64,000 nt of DNA from Neorhizobium sp. NCHU2750. Its GTDB lineage: Bacteria > Pseudomonadota > Alphaproteobacteria > Rhizobiales > Rhizobiaceae. Where the stretch lies: NCBI RefSeq assembly GCF_003597675.1, contig NZ_CP030827.1, forward strand, positions 186,001-250,000, read 5' to 3'. A program made the translations under genes and the position numbers. Position 1 is the stretch's first letter. Each line of letters starts with the position of its first letter. Positions 8,482-18,981 of the stretch are shown piece after piece. The notes beneath the pieces were generated by a model. It did no database searches, was not told the origin of the DNA, and saw only the letters and a program-made list of their open reading frames with translations.

Positions 8482-9844
8482 GGATCGTGTCCCGAGGAGT
8501 GGTGTAGCTTCGGCAATCGCGGTGCCTTCCGGACAAAGCCGGGAATTGATCAGCTTGCCGCAGCGGGCAGGCTGATGAGCGGATCATCGCTCATCGTGGC
8601 GATGGTTTCCAGTGTCATATAGCGGGACCGTTGGACGGCCCATTCGTCGTTCTGTTCGAGCAGGAGCGCGCCGACGAGGCGGATGATGGCTTCGTCGTTG
8701 GGGAAGATGCCGACGACATCGGTGCGCCGCTTGATCTCGCCATTGAGTCGTTCGATCGGGTTTGTCGAGTGAAGTTTCGCCCAGTGCTGCTTGGGAAAGG
8801 TCATGTAGGCGAGCACGTCCTGCTCGGCAGTGTCCATGAGAGTGGCGAGTTTCGGCACCTTTGGCCTGATCTGGTCGGCGACATTGCGCCACTGGGCGCT
8901 TGCGGCCTCCGGTGTGTCCTGGGCGAAGGCCGTGGCAATGAAGGCGGAGACCACGCGCCGGCCGCTCTTCCCGGCATGGGCAAGCGCATTGCGCATGAAT
9001 GGACCCTGCAGCGCTGCCAGGTCGCGGAAAGCACCTTGGAGATGGCTGCCTTGATACCCTCATGTGCATCGGCGACGACGAGCTTCACGCCGCGTAACCC
9101 ACGCCTGGTCAGCTTGCGCAGAAACTCGGTCCAGATCGCCTCGGCCTCGGACGTGCCGATTTCCATGCCGAGCACCTCGCGTCGGCCGTCGGTGTTGACG
9201 CCGACGGCAATGATGACAGCGACGGAAACGATGCGCCCGCCGCGCCGGACCTTCAGGTAGGTGGCATCGATCCAAAGGTAAGGCCATTCTCCTTCGATGG
9301 GCCTGTCGAGGAAGGCCTTCACCTTCTCGTCGATCTCTTCGCAGAGCCGGGATACCTGGCTTTTGGAGATGCCGCTCATGCCCATGGCCTTGACGAGATC
9401 ATCGACGGATCGGGTCGAAACGCCCTGGATATAGGCTTCCTGAATGACCGCCGTCAGAGCCTTCTCGGCCATGCGACGTGGCTCCAGGAAACTCGGGAAG
9501 TAGCTGCCTGTGCGAAGTTTGGGAATGCGCAACTCCACGGTTCCTGCACGCGTCTCCCAGTCTCGGTCGCGATAGCCGTTGCGCTGGGCCAGTCGAAAGC
9601 CATTCTTCTCGCCATAGCCCGCGCCGGTCTTCGTGCTGACCTCCAGCGCCATCAGCTTCGCGGCGGCAAAGCCGATCATCTCCCGCAGCAAATCGGTATC
9701 AGCACTCTTCTCAACGAGTGAGCGCAGGTTCATCATGTCGTCGGTCATCGGTGGTGTCCCTCAGGTTGGTCATAAGCAACCCGACCCTACCGGAAAAACA
9801 CTGGTGACCACCCCTCAGCTACACCACGTCCTGGGACACGATCC
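8482..9844. mobile_element. IS256-family insertion sequence inside istB
   Basis: 1,363 bp bounded by inverted ends that begin GGATCGTGTCCC (left) and end GGGACACGATCC (right), with similarity continuing inward to about 28 bp (TGGTGTAGCT). The 6-bp AGCTCA is duplicated on both sides (8476-8481 and 9845-9850). Removing the element and one copy restores the istB reading DRGQLRELATCRW. It carries one broken transposase gene. Confidence 0.85.
8550..9748 (-). pseudogene. IS256-family (mutator-type) transposase, frameshifted
   Basis: About 400 codons in two frames that join near 8998. Upstream the frame reads [10 protein letters not shown] and goes astray; the next frame continues [16 protein letters not shown]. 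One missing T (GTCCATTCATG where GTCCATTTCATG is expected) explains the shift. DDE residues are present: [20 protein letters not shown] and STNPIERLNGEIKRR. The family rejoins DNA by a DDE reaction; this copy should be inactive unless the base is a sequencing error. Confidence 0.8.
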
Positions 9845-10214
9845 AGCTCAGAGAGTTGGCGACCTGTCGTTGGATTGCTCACGGCGATACGGTTAGCCAC
9901 GCTTGTCGCCATGTTGGCCAAGGCCCACAGCGACGGAACCCTAGACAAGCAACTGACGATCCTGTCACGGCCGAAACTGCTCATTATCGATGAGCTCGGA
10001 TATTTGCCCTTCGAAGCGAACGCGGCTCACCTTTTCTTCCAGCTGGTCTCTCGCCGCTACGAGAAAGGATCGATCCTGATCACCTCAAATCGATCAGTCG
10101 GTGAGTGGGGGAGCGTCTTCGGAGACCCTGTTGTCGCCACCGCGATACTGGACCGCCTTTTGCACCACTCGGCAGTTATCACCATCCGAGGGGATAGCTA
10201 GAGGCTTCGCGAAA

Positions 10215-10254
10215 AGCGCCGTTCCGGCCTTCTGCAGAAGGCCGGAACGGCGCT
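10215..10254. repeat. 40-bp perfect palindrome at the istB 3' end
   Basis: A 20-bp arm starting AGCGCCGTTCC is followed immediately by its exact reverse complement with no loop. It overlaps the codons that would encode RRSGLLQKAGTA in an unbroken istB, so it may be a feature of this IS rather than a separate element. As RNA it would form a strong hairpin. Confidence 0.6.
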
Positions 10255-10343
10255 CGAGGCAAACGAAACAGCAAATCAATGAAGGGGGTCAGTTCTTCGT
10301 TTCGCCTACGGGGTCAAATCTTCACTTCGCTTGACAAGTCATG

Positions 10344-11668
10344 ACGCGTCGGTTCTGGTGCGATGCCGTACTGTGCGGCCGGCGTATCTTCTGCGAACAA
10401 TTCGGTGACAACGTGCTGGTTCGCTATGGTCGACGCACCCAGAGGTTGGAGACGATTGTTCACCACCTCGGCTTGGCGCTTGGCGGTAGACCTGCCGCAG
10501 CATTTGCCGAACGCCTGATGGTGCCGGTAAGTAACGACACGTTATTGCGAGTGGTTCGCCGCCGTATCGGTGATCGGAACGAAGACCTCAATGTTATAGG
10601 CATTGATGACTTTGCCTTCAGGCGAGGGCAAACCTACGGAACGATTGTCTGTGACCTCGAACGGCGCAGACCCGTTACCCTATTGCCGGATCGCGCGCTG
10701 GATACGTCTCGAACATGGCTTGCAGAGCATCCGTCGATATCGATTGTCGCTCGTGATCGGGCGGTGGCTATGGTGAGGCCATAGCGAAGGCCTTGCCCGA
10801 TGCTGCGCAGGTCGCCGATCGATGGCACCTAATGGAGAATTCCAGCCGGGCCTTCCTCGATGCCGTCGGCAAGTCGATGCGGCAGATCAGACAGGCGGTC
10901 GGCAGCAATGTCGTTGATCCTAAGCTTCTGACATACGCTGAGAAGCTGCAGTATGAGGGATATCTACGCCGTCAGGAAACGAACGAGGCGGTCCGAGAAC
11001 TATCGAAGAAGGGAACATCGATTCGACAGATCGTGCGGCAAACCGGCCATAGCCGGAAGCTCGTTCGCGACGTTTTAAGGGGCCAGCGTCTCGACGTATT
11101 CCGAACGCGACCCAGCTCTCTGGATAGCTGGCTGCCCTGGCTTAACAGCCGCTGGGAGGAAGGGGCGCGGAACGCTTCGGCACTCTGGCGTGAGATGAAG
11201 ACGAAGGGTTTTGCGGAGCAGAGCGGCGTCGTCTCGCAATGGGCGCAACGCCGACGTCTTGCGGAAAAGGCCAATCAGAGCGGGCTCGCCAGAACGCCGT
11301 CCGCTCGGCTCATGACCACCGCGCGCGACGACCTTGCAAAGTCCGAAGCGATCCTGGTGGCCGCGATCGAAGCTAACGTCCCGGAGCTTGTGGTCGCTCG
11401 TACGGCCATTGGTGACTTCCAGTCCATGATCCGCTCGAAGACAGCGCGGAAGCTCGACGAGTGGTTGGAAGCCGCTAAGGACAGCCTGGTCGGATCGTTT
11501 GCTGGCGGAGTCGAAAAAGACCTCAACGCCGTCAGGAATGCGATCATATCACCGTGGTCAAATGGGCAAACGGAAGGTCAGATCACACGCATGAAGCTCA
11601 TCAAGCGCCAGATGTACGGAAGAGCAAAGCTCGATTTGCTGCAAGCAAGACTGATCGGCGCATCGTAG
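10344..11668 (+). pseudogene. ISL3-family transposase, truncated and frameshifted
   Basis: The frame starts inside the protein (RRFWCDAVLCGRRIFCEQF), so the zinc-finger N-terminus is missing. A one-base loss near 10763 shifts DRA-(G)GYGEAIAKALPDA between frames. The second part (10793 onward) contains VADRWHLMENSSRAFLDAV, the HTH insert TSIRQIVRQTGHSRKLVRDV and the C-terminal PWSNGQTEGQITRMKLIKRQMYGR typical of ISL3/IS1165-type enzymes. It is a decayed copy abutting the IS21 remnant. Confidence 0.8.
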
Positions 11669-11854
11669 GAGTGGAACATCAGCAAATGTGCGTCAGAGCC
11701 AGTTCTCAGTGGCAATCAACACGTTTACGCTGCGATCGCTGCACCTATGTCCTCTTCAGTTGCTTGTTCGGATTATGACAGTTAAATGACAGTCCGTGCA
11801 TCGCTGCGCAGCAATGAGCGACGCTCTAAACACAACGGGAGGTCGGTCTGCATT

Positions 11855-12229
11855 ATGAAAATTAGCCTCGACGACATAATCACGAGACTGGAGAGAACTC
11901 GCAGCCCTGATCGGGCAGTTGACTTCAGCCTAGCTCGCGTAGTTGGCTGGAAAGTCTTGTCTGTGCCCGGCGACGGCGGGAAGCGCAAGGACTTGTGGAT
12001 CGTCCCTGGAAGTGATGAACCAGACAAGGTCCCAAAATATACGTCCAGTCTAGATGCCGCCAAGCAGTTTGCAGATCAGCTGCTGCCGAATAACGCTGTG
12101 GCCGTCACGTTTGGTGATGAAATCGAGGCCATCGCTGAAGGCGGTGAGCGGGTACGCTCCCGCGTCGGAGCGGTAGCCATTTGTTTGGCTGCGCTTTCGG
12201 CTTATCAAGAAGCAATGAGGAAGGTCTGA
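11855..12229 (+). CDS. Phage ABA-sandwich domain protein
   Basis: 124 residues starting MKISLDDIITRLERT. The core (VPKYTSSLDAAKQFADQLLP ... VGAVAICLAALSAYQEA) matches the small phage 'ABA sandwich' fold, in which a P-x-[YF]-T-x-SLDAA segment is followed by a C-terminal helix with AIC-AAL. A paralog lies at 24764. These proteins occur in phages and integrative elements and have no established function. It ends 6 bp before the S1/P1 nuclease gene and is probably cotranscribed with it. Confidence 0.65.
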   Translation: MKISLDDIITRLERTRSPDRAVDFSLARVVGWKVLSVPGDGGKRKDLWIVPGSDEPDKVPKYTSSLDAAKQFADQLLPNNAVAVTFGDEIEAIAEGGERVRSRVGAVAICLAALSAYQEAMRKV

Positions 12230-12235
12230 TACGGG

Positions 12236-13087
12236 ATGACTGCGTTCTCCAAAAACAAAATGACGCGGTTTGCCGCTATCATGCTGATATCTCTTTGGCC
12301 GAGCCTGTCCGCAGCCTGGAGTGGCGGAGGCCATTCGATAATTGCCTACATAGCCGAAAGTCACCTGTCAGCTCAGGCTCGACGGGGGGTGCAGGATCTA
12401 CTTAAAGAGGAAAACCTCAACTCAATTGAGCAGGTGGCAAACTGGGCAGATGCAATGCGATCGCTGAAGGTACCACAACAACCATCACATGCGCTGCGGC
12501 TCCCGCTTGACGGTTCGCCCTACGATCGGAAGCGTGACTGCGGCAACAACATGTGTGCGACATGGGCGATACAAGCTGCCATTAACTGTTTAGCCGATGC
12601 CAAGGCCACTTCAGAGGCGAAAATCACAGCGCTGAAGTATTTGGTTCATCTCACGGGCGATATCCATCAACCTCTTCACGCTAGCAAGGATACTGGACAG
12701 CGCAAGGTACTGTTCGCGGGCGAGCAACTGTCATTGCATCAAGTATGGGATGGCGGCATAACGCGATCGCTGAAGATTGGAAACCGTAAGCTGGCGGGGA
12801 TGGTCGACCTGCAAATCCCAGACTCCACCGTCGACCTAGATCCTATTCATTGGGCATACGAGAGTCGAGACATAGCGCGGGACGAGATTTATCCTGAGCT
12901 ACAAGGCCTCCCAACACAGAACGGCGCTACTGTCCTTCCAGCAGACTATGCTGAGCGCCATTGGCCAACCGTTGAGAAGCGCTTGAAACTTGCAGGCTTG
13001 CGCCTTGCCGGCGTTTTGAACGCCATATACTCCGGCAATGCTTCGCTAGTTAGCCAAGGTCCATCTCCCGAAGACACTGAAGAATAA
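12236..13087 (+). CDS. Secreted S1/P1-type nuclease
   Basis: 283 residues. A signal peptide (to about residue 26, ...SLSAA) precedes the mature N-terminal Trp-Ser-Gly-Gly-Gly-His, whose Trp and His are zinc ligands in this family. Further ligands are in NWAD (about 76), SHALRLP, LVHLTGDIHQPLHAS (about 137-151) and LHQVWDGG. S1/P1 nucleases are trinuclear-zinc enzymes that cut single-stranded DNA and RNA outside the cytoplasm. Its stop codon lies within the 8-bp target duplicated by the IS66 insertion just downstream, so the coding sequence is preserved. Confidence 0.88.
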   Translation: MTAFSKNKMTRFAAIMLISLWPSLSAAWSGGGHSIIAYIAESHLSAQARRGVQDLLKEENLNSIEQVANWADAMRSLKVPQQPSHALRLPLDGSPYDRKRDCGNNMCATWAIQAAINCLADAKATSEAKITALKYLVHLTGDIHQPLHASKDTGQRKVLFAGEQLSLHQVWDGGITRSLKIGNRKLAGMVDLQIPDSTVDLDPIHWAYESRDIARDEIYPELQGLPTQNGATVLPADYAERHWPTVEKRLKLAGLRLAGVLNAIYSGNASLVSQGPSPEDTEE

Positions 13088-13149
13088 AAGTATGCCTGCG
13101 GCGAAGGCCGTCTGTCTTGAGTTGGTGATTAGCTCTAAGTCCATGGCTT

Positions 13150-13557
13150 ATGTCATGCGCTACAGTGATTTCCCCCATTGAGGTGTTCTCCGCCGATGAT
13201 CTTGGTCGTCGCCGGGATTGGTCGGACGAAGAGAAAGTCCGGATTGTTGAGGAAAGTCTGCAGGGCTTTCGGCAGGGCTCGGTGACGGCACGGCGATATG
13301 GATTGTCACGGTCATTGTTGACCCGCTGGCGTCGGGAATACCGGGGCGGCCTTTTGACCGGTTCCGCGTCAACGGGCTTCGTGCCGCTTTCGATCTCGCC
13401 GCCGGCGGCGGCATCCCCCGAGATGAGCGCTCCGCTTCAGTTTGAAGACGACAGAACGATCGAGATCGGGCTGCCGAACGGTCGTCGCCTGACGATCCCG
13501 GCCTCGCTTGATCCGATCATCCTCGCTCGTCTGCTGCCGATCCTGGATGCGTCATGA
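13150..13557 (+). CDS. tnpA: IS66 element 1 TnpA (OrfA)
   Basis: 135 residues with the helix-turn-helix RRDWSDEEKVRIVEESLQ ... GSVTARRYGLSRSLLTRWR and a C-terminal segment RRLTIPASLDPIILARLLP typical of IS66 OrfA. It overlaps tnpB by ATGA. Product is needed with TnpB and TnpC for transposition. Confidence 0.9.
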   Translation: MSCATVISPIEVFSADDLGRRRDWSDEEKVRIVEESLQGFRQGSVTARRYGLSRSLLTRWRREYRGGLLTGSASTGFVPLSISPPAAASPEMSAPLQFEDDRTIEIGLPNGRRLTIPASLDPIILARLLPILDAS

Positions 13558-13904
13558 TCGCCTTTCCGGCTGGGGTAAAGGTATGGATCGCGGGTGGTGT
13601 GACGGACATGCGTTGCGGCATGAATAGCCTGGCGCTGACGGTGCAGGAAGGACTTGGCCGCGATCCTCATGGCGGCGAGGTTTTCTGCTTCCGGGGGCGC
13701 AAGGGGGATCTGATCAAGGTCCTGTGGCATGACGGCGTCGGCATGTCGCTTTACCTGAAGCGGCTGGAGGCCGGCAAGTTCATCTGGCCGGTTAGTCAGA
13801 ATGGCTCGGCGGTGCCCGTGTCGGCGGCGCAGTTGAGCTATCTCCTGGAAGGGATCGACTGGCGCAATCCCCGCTGGACGCAACGGCCTGCGACGGCCGG
13901 CTGA
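13554..13904 (+). CDS. tnpB: IS66 element 1 TnpB (Orf2)
   Basis: 116 residues of the IS66 Orf2 family: VWIAGGVTDMRCGMNSLA near the start, FCFRGRKGDLIKVLWHDG (about 45-62), and ending with an LLEGIDW motif. Start codon overlaps the tnpA stop. It appears intact. Confidence 0.92.
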   Translation: MIAFPAGVKVWIAGGVTDMRCGMNSLALTVQEGLGRDPHGGEVFCFRGRKGDLIKVLWHDGVGMSLYLKRLEAGKFIWPVSQNGSAVPVSAAQLSYLLEGIDWRNPRWTQRPATAG

Positions 13905-13963
13905 TTGCTACCATTCTTCTGTTTTTGTTGGGCTTTCGGCATACGACATGGTAGCTTTCGGCC

Positions 13964-15601
13964 ATGGACGATGCTGCTTCGGAGATAGCCAGTTTACGGG
14001 CCGCGCTTGCGGCATCGGAGGCGCGTGCCGCCTCGGCCGAGGCTGATCTCGCGCAGGTGCGAGCCGTCGTGACGACGTCCGAGGCGATGATCCGGCACCT
14101 CAAGCTCGAGATCGCCAAGTTGCGTCGCGAGCAATATGGTCAGAGTTCGGAACGACGCGCACGGCTGATCGACCAGATGGAATTGCAGCTCGAAGAGCTT
14201 GAGGCCGACGCTACCGAGGACGAGATCGCGGCGGGGCGTGTGGCGGCGGAGGTTGCGCAGGTCCCAATCTTTGAACGACGCCGGCCGGTCCGTAAGCCGT
14301 TTCCCGAGCACCTGCCGCGCGAGCGCCAGGTCATTGAAGCACCCTCGACCTGCACCTGCTGCGGCTCGCCCCGCATCGTCAAGATGGGAGAGGACGTCAC
14401 CGAGACGCTGGAGGTGATCCCGCGCCAATGGAAGGTGATCTAGACGGTGCGTGAGAAGTTCACCTGCCGGGACTGCGAGAAGATCAGCCAGCCACCGGCA
14501 CCTTTCCATGCGACACCACGCGGATGGGCAGGACCGAACCTGCTGGCGACGATCCTGTTCGAGAAGTTCGGCCAGCATCAGCCATTGAACCGCCAGGCTG
14601 AGCGCTACACCAGGGAGGGCGTCGATCTCAGCCTGTCCACGCTGGCCGATCAGGTTGGGGCATGTGCGGCTGCGCTGCAGCCGATTCATGATCTGATCCG
14701 CGCTCATGTCCTTGCCGCAGGGCGGCTGCATGGCGACGACACCACCGTGCCGCTTCTGGCCAGGGGCGCAACGAAGCAGGAAAGGTTATGGACCTACGTT
14801 CGCGATGATCGTCCTTTTGCCGGCGGCGCACCTCCCGCGGCGCTCTTCTACTTCTCTCCCGATCGGGAGAAGATCCATCCCAATCAACATCTTGCTGGGT
14901 GGCACGGCACACTGCAGGCCGATGCCTATGGCGGCTACAACGATCTTTATCGCGCCGACCGCAGCCCCGCGGCGGTGATCAGCGCGCTCTGCTGGAGCCA
15001 TGCGCGACGCAAATTCTTCGAGCTGGCCGACATCGCCGGCAACGTGCGTAAGGGCAAACCTGCCCACGAGATATCGCCTGTCGCGCTTGAGGCCGTGGCC
15101 CGTATCGACGCGCTCTTCGAGATCGAGCGCGGTATAAACGGGAAGTCCGCAGAGGAACGATTAGCTGCCCGACAACAGCATACTCGTCCGCTTGTCGAAG
15201 ACCTGCACGACTGGCTCATGGCCCAGCGTTCCCAGATGTCGAAGCACAATCCCGTCGCCAAGGCGATCAACTACATGTTCGAGAAGGACGGGCGCTGGAA
15301 AGCCTTCACCCGGTTCCTCGATGACGGCAGGCTCTGCATGTCGAACAATGCGGCAGAGCGGGCCCTGCGCGGAATCGCTCTGGGAAGAAAGGCATGGCTA
15401 TTCGCAGGCTCCCAGCGCGGTGGCGAGCGTGCTGCCTTCATGTATTCCCTAATCGTCACGGCAAAGATGAACGATATCGATCCGCAGGCCTGGTTGGCCG
15501 ACGTGCTCACCCGCATGCCCAACATGCCGGTATCACGGCTGCCGGAGTTGCTGCCTTGGAACTGGTCTGCCGATGGCAGCGGCCGACAGATGGCCGCCTG
15601 A
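13964..15601 (+). pseudogene. tnpC: IS66 element 1 TnpC transposase with in-frame stop
   Basis: A coiled-coil N-terminus (ALAASEARAASAEADLAQV), the zinc-binding region CTCCGSP and the large catalytic core (LHGDDTTVPLLA, QADAYGGYNDLY, CWSHARRKFFELA, SNNAAERALRGIALGRK) are all present. A TAG at 14441-14443 interrupts WKVI-TVREKF where CAG (Gln) is expected. The 5' and 3' parts are otherwise in frame, so this is a single nonsense change, and the element is probably inactive unless read through. Confidence 0.88.
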
Positions 15602-16758
15602 TGGGCGGCCAGACGCATGTCTACACGATCGGCTACGTCGCTGTGCTGATCGGCGAAAACCTCGAACTCATCCAGGAAATCGCCAGCAACTCCGACAATA
15701 TCGACTATGGCGAGATGATCCATGCCCATGACGGCAGCGAAGAGGGCATCACGACATTCACCGACCGGGGCGTCGAGAGCCTGAAGGAATTCCTCGCCGA
15801 CATCCGCACTTGGGAGGGCGGTGACCTGCCACTGAAGTTTCATCCGGCTGGGATTAGAGCCTCGGCGCTTTTTGATAAGCCAAATAGCGCGGTTTGAGCA
15901 ACCGGCGGAAACGCGAAGCTTCCACCTTGCGCAGCGTTGGAGCCGGTTGCGGCGATGATCCCGGCATAGTCCGCCGGGGTCTGGTATCCGAGCGATGAGT
16001 GCGGCCGGAAATGGTTGTAGTCGTTGACCCATTCGGCGATGGCGCTGCGAGCATGATTGAGGCCGAAGAACAGGCTTTCGTTCAAAAACTCATCGCGCAT
16101 ACGCCCGTTGAAAGATTCGACGTAGCCGTTCTGCATCGGCTTTCCCGGCGCAATATAGTGCCAGTCGACCTTGTTATCTTTCGCCCAGGCCAGGATCGCG
16201 TTCGACGTGAACTCCGTGCCGTGGTCGGAAACGATCATGCCGGGCTTGCCTCGTCGTTCGATCAACGTCGTCAGTTCGCGAGCAACGCGACGTCCAGAGA
16301 TCGATGTGTCCGGGACCGCAGCCAGGCACTCGCGTGTGACGTCGTCCACGACATTGAGCACGCGGAAGCGCCTGCCACAGGCGAACTGGTCATGAACGAA
16401 ATCCAGTGACCATCGCGCATTGGCCGTCGCCTCCACCAGGATCGGCGCACGGGTGCCCACGGCACGCCGCCTCGCTTTACGCTTGCGGACCGAAAGGCCT
16501 TCCTCGCGATAAAGCCGGTAGATGCGGTTGACGCCGGACGGCTCTCCCTCCCGCCGAAGTAGGATGAACAGCCGCCGATAGCCGAAGCGTCGTCGCTCGT
16601 TGGCGAGATCGCGCAGCTTCGTCCGCAGTTCGACCTCCGGCGGTCGGCAGGATCGATAGCGGATCGTCTTGCGGTCGGCGGATATGATCTGTATCCGTTG
16701 CGAGCGCCCCACACGGATTTAGCTTGACGCTTGACGAGGTGCCTCTGGGGGATCTTTC

Positions 16759-17364
16759 CTACGAGATATCGTTTGCTGGAGCGCCGGGATTGAAGCGCAT
16801 TGGTTTGCAGTGCGCGTAGATGGTTTCGACGGCGGTTGGGATGGCACGCCATGCGTCTTTAAGGAGGGCCTCGGGCGGCCTCGGGTACACTGCTGAGACC
16901 ATTTCGAGGAGATCTGCCTCGGTGGCTTGCATCAATATGGCCATGATGGGTTCGCCGGTCTGTTTCTCGGCCATGAGAGGCGCCCAGGCTGCCAGGTTCA
17001 GTTTGATGGCGCCATAGAACCCATCGGCCCAATCGCCAGGCAGGACTTCCTCATCATCCGTGCGCATGAACATCGGTGCATACCGGCCGGGCGCCGTCAG
17101 TTGGTGAGCGATGAGGTTGTAGTGATCGACGATCGTTTCGATCACGGCGTAGGTCTTGTTTCCGACGAAGGCCTTTTCCTCGTGCTTCCCAATGACATGG
17201 AACATCCAGTCATTGGGAAGCAGGAAGACCGGACCTGCGGCCAATCCCGTCAGGAACCCATTGAGCGTTGACACGCCCCGGCATGGTGGCGCCGGCTCTG
17301 CCTTGTCGAACCACGCCTCCAACTGATCAAGCGTCAGAAGCTTTGCACGCTTGGGAGCCTTCAC
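16759..17364 (-). CDS. UPF0149/YecA-like passenger protein of IS66 element 2
   Basis: 201 residues if started at the GTG overlapping the tnpC stop (GTGA, 17364-17361). Features of the UPF0149 family are LTLDQLEAWFD near the start, the STLNGFLTGLAAGPVFLLP segment (about 30-48) and an ADGFYGAIKLN helix (about 115-125). No C-terminal SEC-C metal motif is evident. Genes of this type recur beside IS66 transposases; their contribution to transposition is unknown. Confidence 0.7.
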   Translation of the reverse strand: MKAPKRAKLLTLDQLEAWFDKAEPAPPCRGVSTLNGFLTGLAAGPVFLLPNDWMFHVIGKHEEKAFVGNKTYAVIETIVDHYNLIAHQLTAPGRYAPMFMRTDDEEVLPGDWADGFYGAIKLNLAAWAPLMAEKQTGEPIMAILMQATEADLLEMVSAVYPRPPEALLKDAWRAIPTAVETIYAHCKPMRFNPGAPANDIS

Positions 17365-18947
17365 GCTGCTACCGCCATGTTCATATCCGCATGTTCCTGT
17401 TTCCAATGCCACGGCAGGCAACGCCAAAGCGAGGTAGACTTTATCTCCCCGGACACGATGCGTTCAAGAACGTCATTGAGCCAGGTATAGGGATCGAGCC
17501 CGTTCAATTTGGCCGTGGTCAGCAAAGAGCCTAATATGGCCCAGGTCTCGGCACCGCCATCACTGCCGGCGAACAGGCTGTTGACGCGCCCGAGTGCGAC
17601 GCTGCGCATATTACGCTCGACGGTGTTGGAATCGACTTCAAGTCTTCCATCCTCAAGGAAGAGGGTCAGGCCAGCCCAATGGCCAAGCGTGTATTTGATG
17701 GCGGAAGCGACTGGGTCCTTGGCGGATATATCTTTGAGCGCGTCCATCAGGAGCACTTTCAGATCAGCCATCAGGACCTTGCTCTTTGCTTGCCGGACAC
17801 CGAGCCGGTGTTCGGCGCTCGTTGCGCGGATTGAGGCCTCGATCGCATAGACCTCAGCCAGGCGTTCGATCACCACCTTGGCCAGCTCGGATTTGTACTT
17901 CTTGAAGACATCGACAAACTTGCGACGCGCATGGGCCAGGCAGTAGGCAAGCGCAATGCTGCCGGCCCGGCGATCCGGTCGGGTCAGGCTCTTGTAGGCC
18001 TTGTACGCATCAACCTGCAAAATCCCGCTATAGCGGACCAACTGCGACTGGATCTCCGTCTTTCCCCGACCTTGCGCAAAGACATAGGCGACAGCCGGAT
18101 AGGCTGGACCATTCCAGGGCCGATCGTCCACGGCGTGAGCCCAGAACTGACAAATCTTGGTTCGTGTTCGGTCTCGCTTGAGTACCGGCATTCGGGTTTC
18201 ATCGACAAAGACCCGAGAATGACTATGGATATAGGCTAATAGCTTGTCGTAGAGCGATTTCAGCCACCAGGCGGAGCGTTTCACCCAACCGCAAAGCGTT
18301 GACGTATCGAGCCGGACACCCTGACCCTTCAACATCTGAACCTGGCGGTTGAGCGGCAGATACCAAGCATATCGCCATACCACGACATTGCTGATCATGG
18401 ACGTCGTGGCCAGCCCTCCGTCGAACAGCCGAGGCTTCGCCTTCGCTTGAACGATGCCGGCCTCGCAGGCCCGGCAGGCATATTTCGGGCGCACCGTGCG
18501 CAGGACATAGAGCGTTGCCGGCCGTGACGCCAGGACCTCGCTCTGGTCTTCTCCGATACGATGGAGCTTTCCCTGGCAGCAGGCACATTCCAACGAGGAT
18601 GGCTCGATGACCTCGACAACTCGCTCAAGATGCTCCGGCAAAGCGCCGATGTTGCGACGAGGCTGAGAATGGTTCCTTGCCGGGCGCGGCATTTTCGGGA
18701 GGCCTGTACCTTCGCTTTCCGAAGCCACCTCAGACTCAACGGCCACGTCTCCCAGATCGAGACGGATCTGACCTTCGACCACATGGGCTAACTGTTCGGA
18801 TCGTTGGCCAAAGGGCTTTGCATGGGCCGACTTCAACAGCACCTTGAGACGCTCGATTTCAGCGTCTCTTTCCAGGATCATGCCGACCAGAATGTCAGGA
18901 TCCCGCGGCAGATGTTGGCCACGATCGAGCATGCCAAAATCTAGCAT
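17361..18947 (-). CDS. tnpC: IS66 element 2 TnpC transposase
   Basis: 528 residues, full length and uninterrupted. N-terminal coiled coil (ILERDAEIERLKVLLKSAHA), zinc-binding ECACCQGKLH (about 138-147) and a second pair in YACRACEAG, then the catalytic core (VFVDETRMPVLKR, LQVDAYKAYKSL, CLAHARRKFVDVF, VERNMRSVALGR) and the C-terminal LPWHW. This is the enzyme likely to mobilise the innermost element. Confidence 0.93.
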   Translation of the reverse strand: MLDFGMLDRGQHLPRDPDILVGMILERDAEIERLKVLLKSAHAKPFGQRSEQLAHVVEGQIRLDLGDVAVESEVASESEGTGLPKMPRPARNHSQPRRNIGALPEHLERVVEVIEPSSLECACCQGKLHRIGEDQSEVLASRPATLYVLRTVRPKYACRACEAGIVQAKAKPRLFDGGLATTSMISNVVVWRYAWYLPLNRQVQMLKGQGVRLDTSTLCGWVKRSAWWLKSLYDKLLAYIHSHSRVFVDETRMPVLKRDRTRTKICQFWAHAVDDRPWNGPAYPAVAYVFAQGRGKTEIQSQLVRYSGILQVDAYKAYKSLTRPDRRAGSIALAYCLAHARRKFVDVFKKYKSELAKVVIERLAEVYAIEASIRATSAEHRLGVRQAKSKVLMADLKVLLMDALKDISAKDPVASAIKYTLGHWAGLTLFLEDGRLEVDSNTVERNMRSVALGRVNSLFAGSDGGAETWAILGSLLTTAKLNGLDPYTWLNDVLERIVSGEIKSTSLWRCLPWHWKQEHADMNMAVAA

Positions 18948-18981
18948 ATCGTCACGGAATTGTCGATCAATTCCAATGAGA

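Larger units (their letters stand above)
8256..10203 (+). pseudogene. IS21-family istB (helper ATPase), multiply disrupted
   Basis: The 5' part (8256-8481: LDSLLDEAARSKMTLREALAFL ... QPSVDRGQL) and the 3' part (9851 onward: RELATCRWIAHGD, then LLIIDELGYLPFE, SNRSVGEW, LDRLLHHS) are IstB. The gene is broken three ways. An IS256-family element is inserted at 8482-9844. A deletion with frameshift after WIAHGDTV removes the Walker A region. A TAT-to-TAG change stops the frame at 10201, where IstB normally continues YRLREKRRSG. The Walker B DELG motif survives. Confidence 0.75.

Noticed and set aside
10215..10254. The 40-bp palindrome as a transcription terminator
   Set aside because: No T tract follows on either strand and it overlaps former istB codons, so it is listed as a repeat only.
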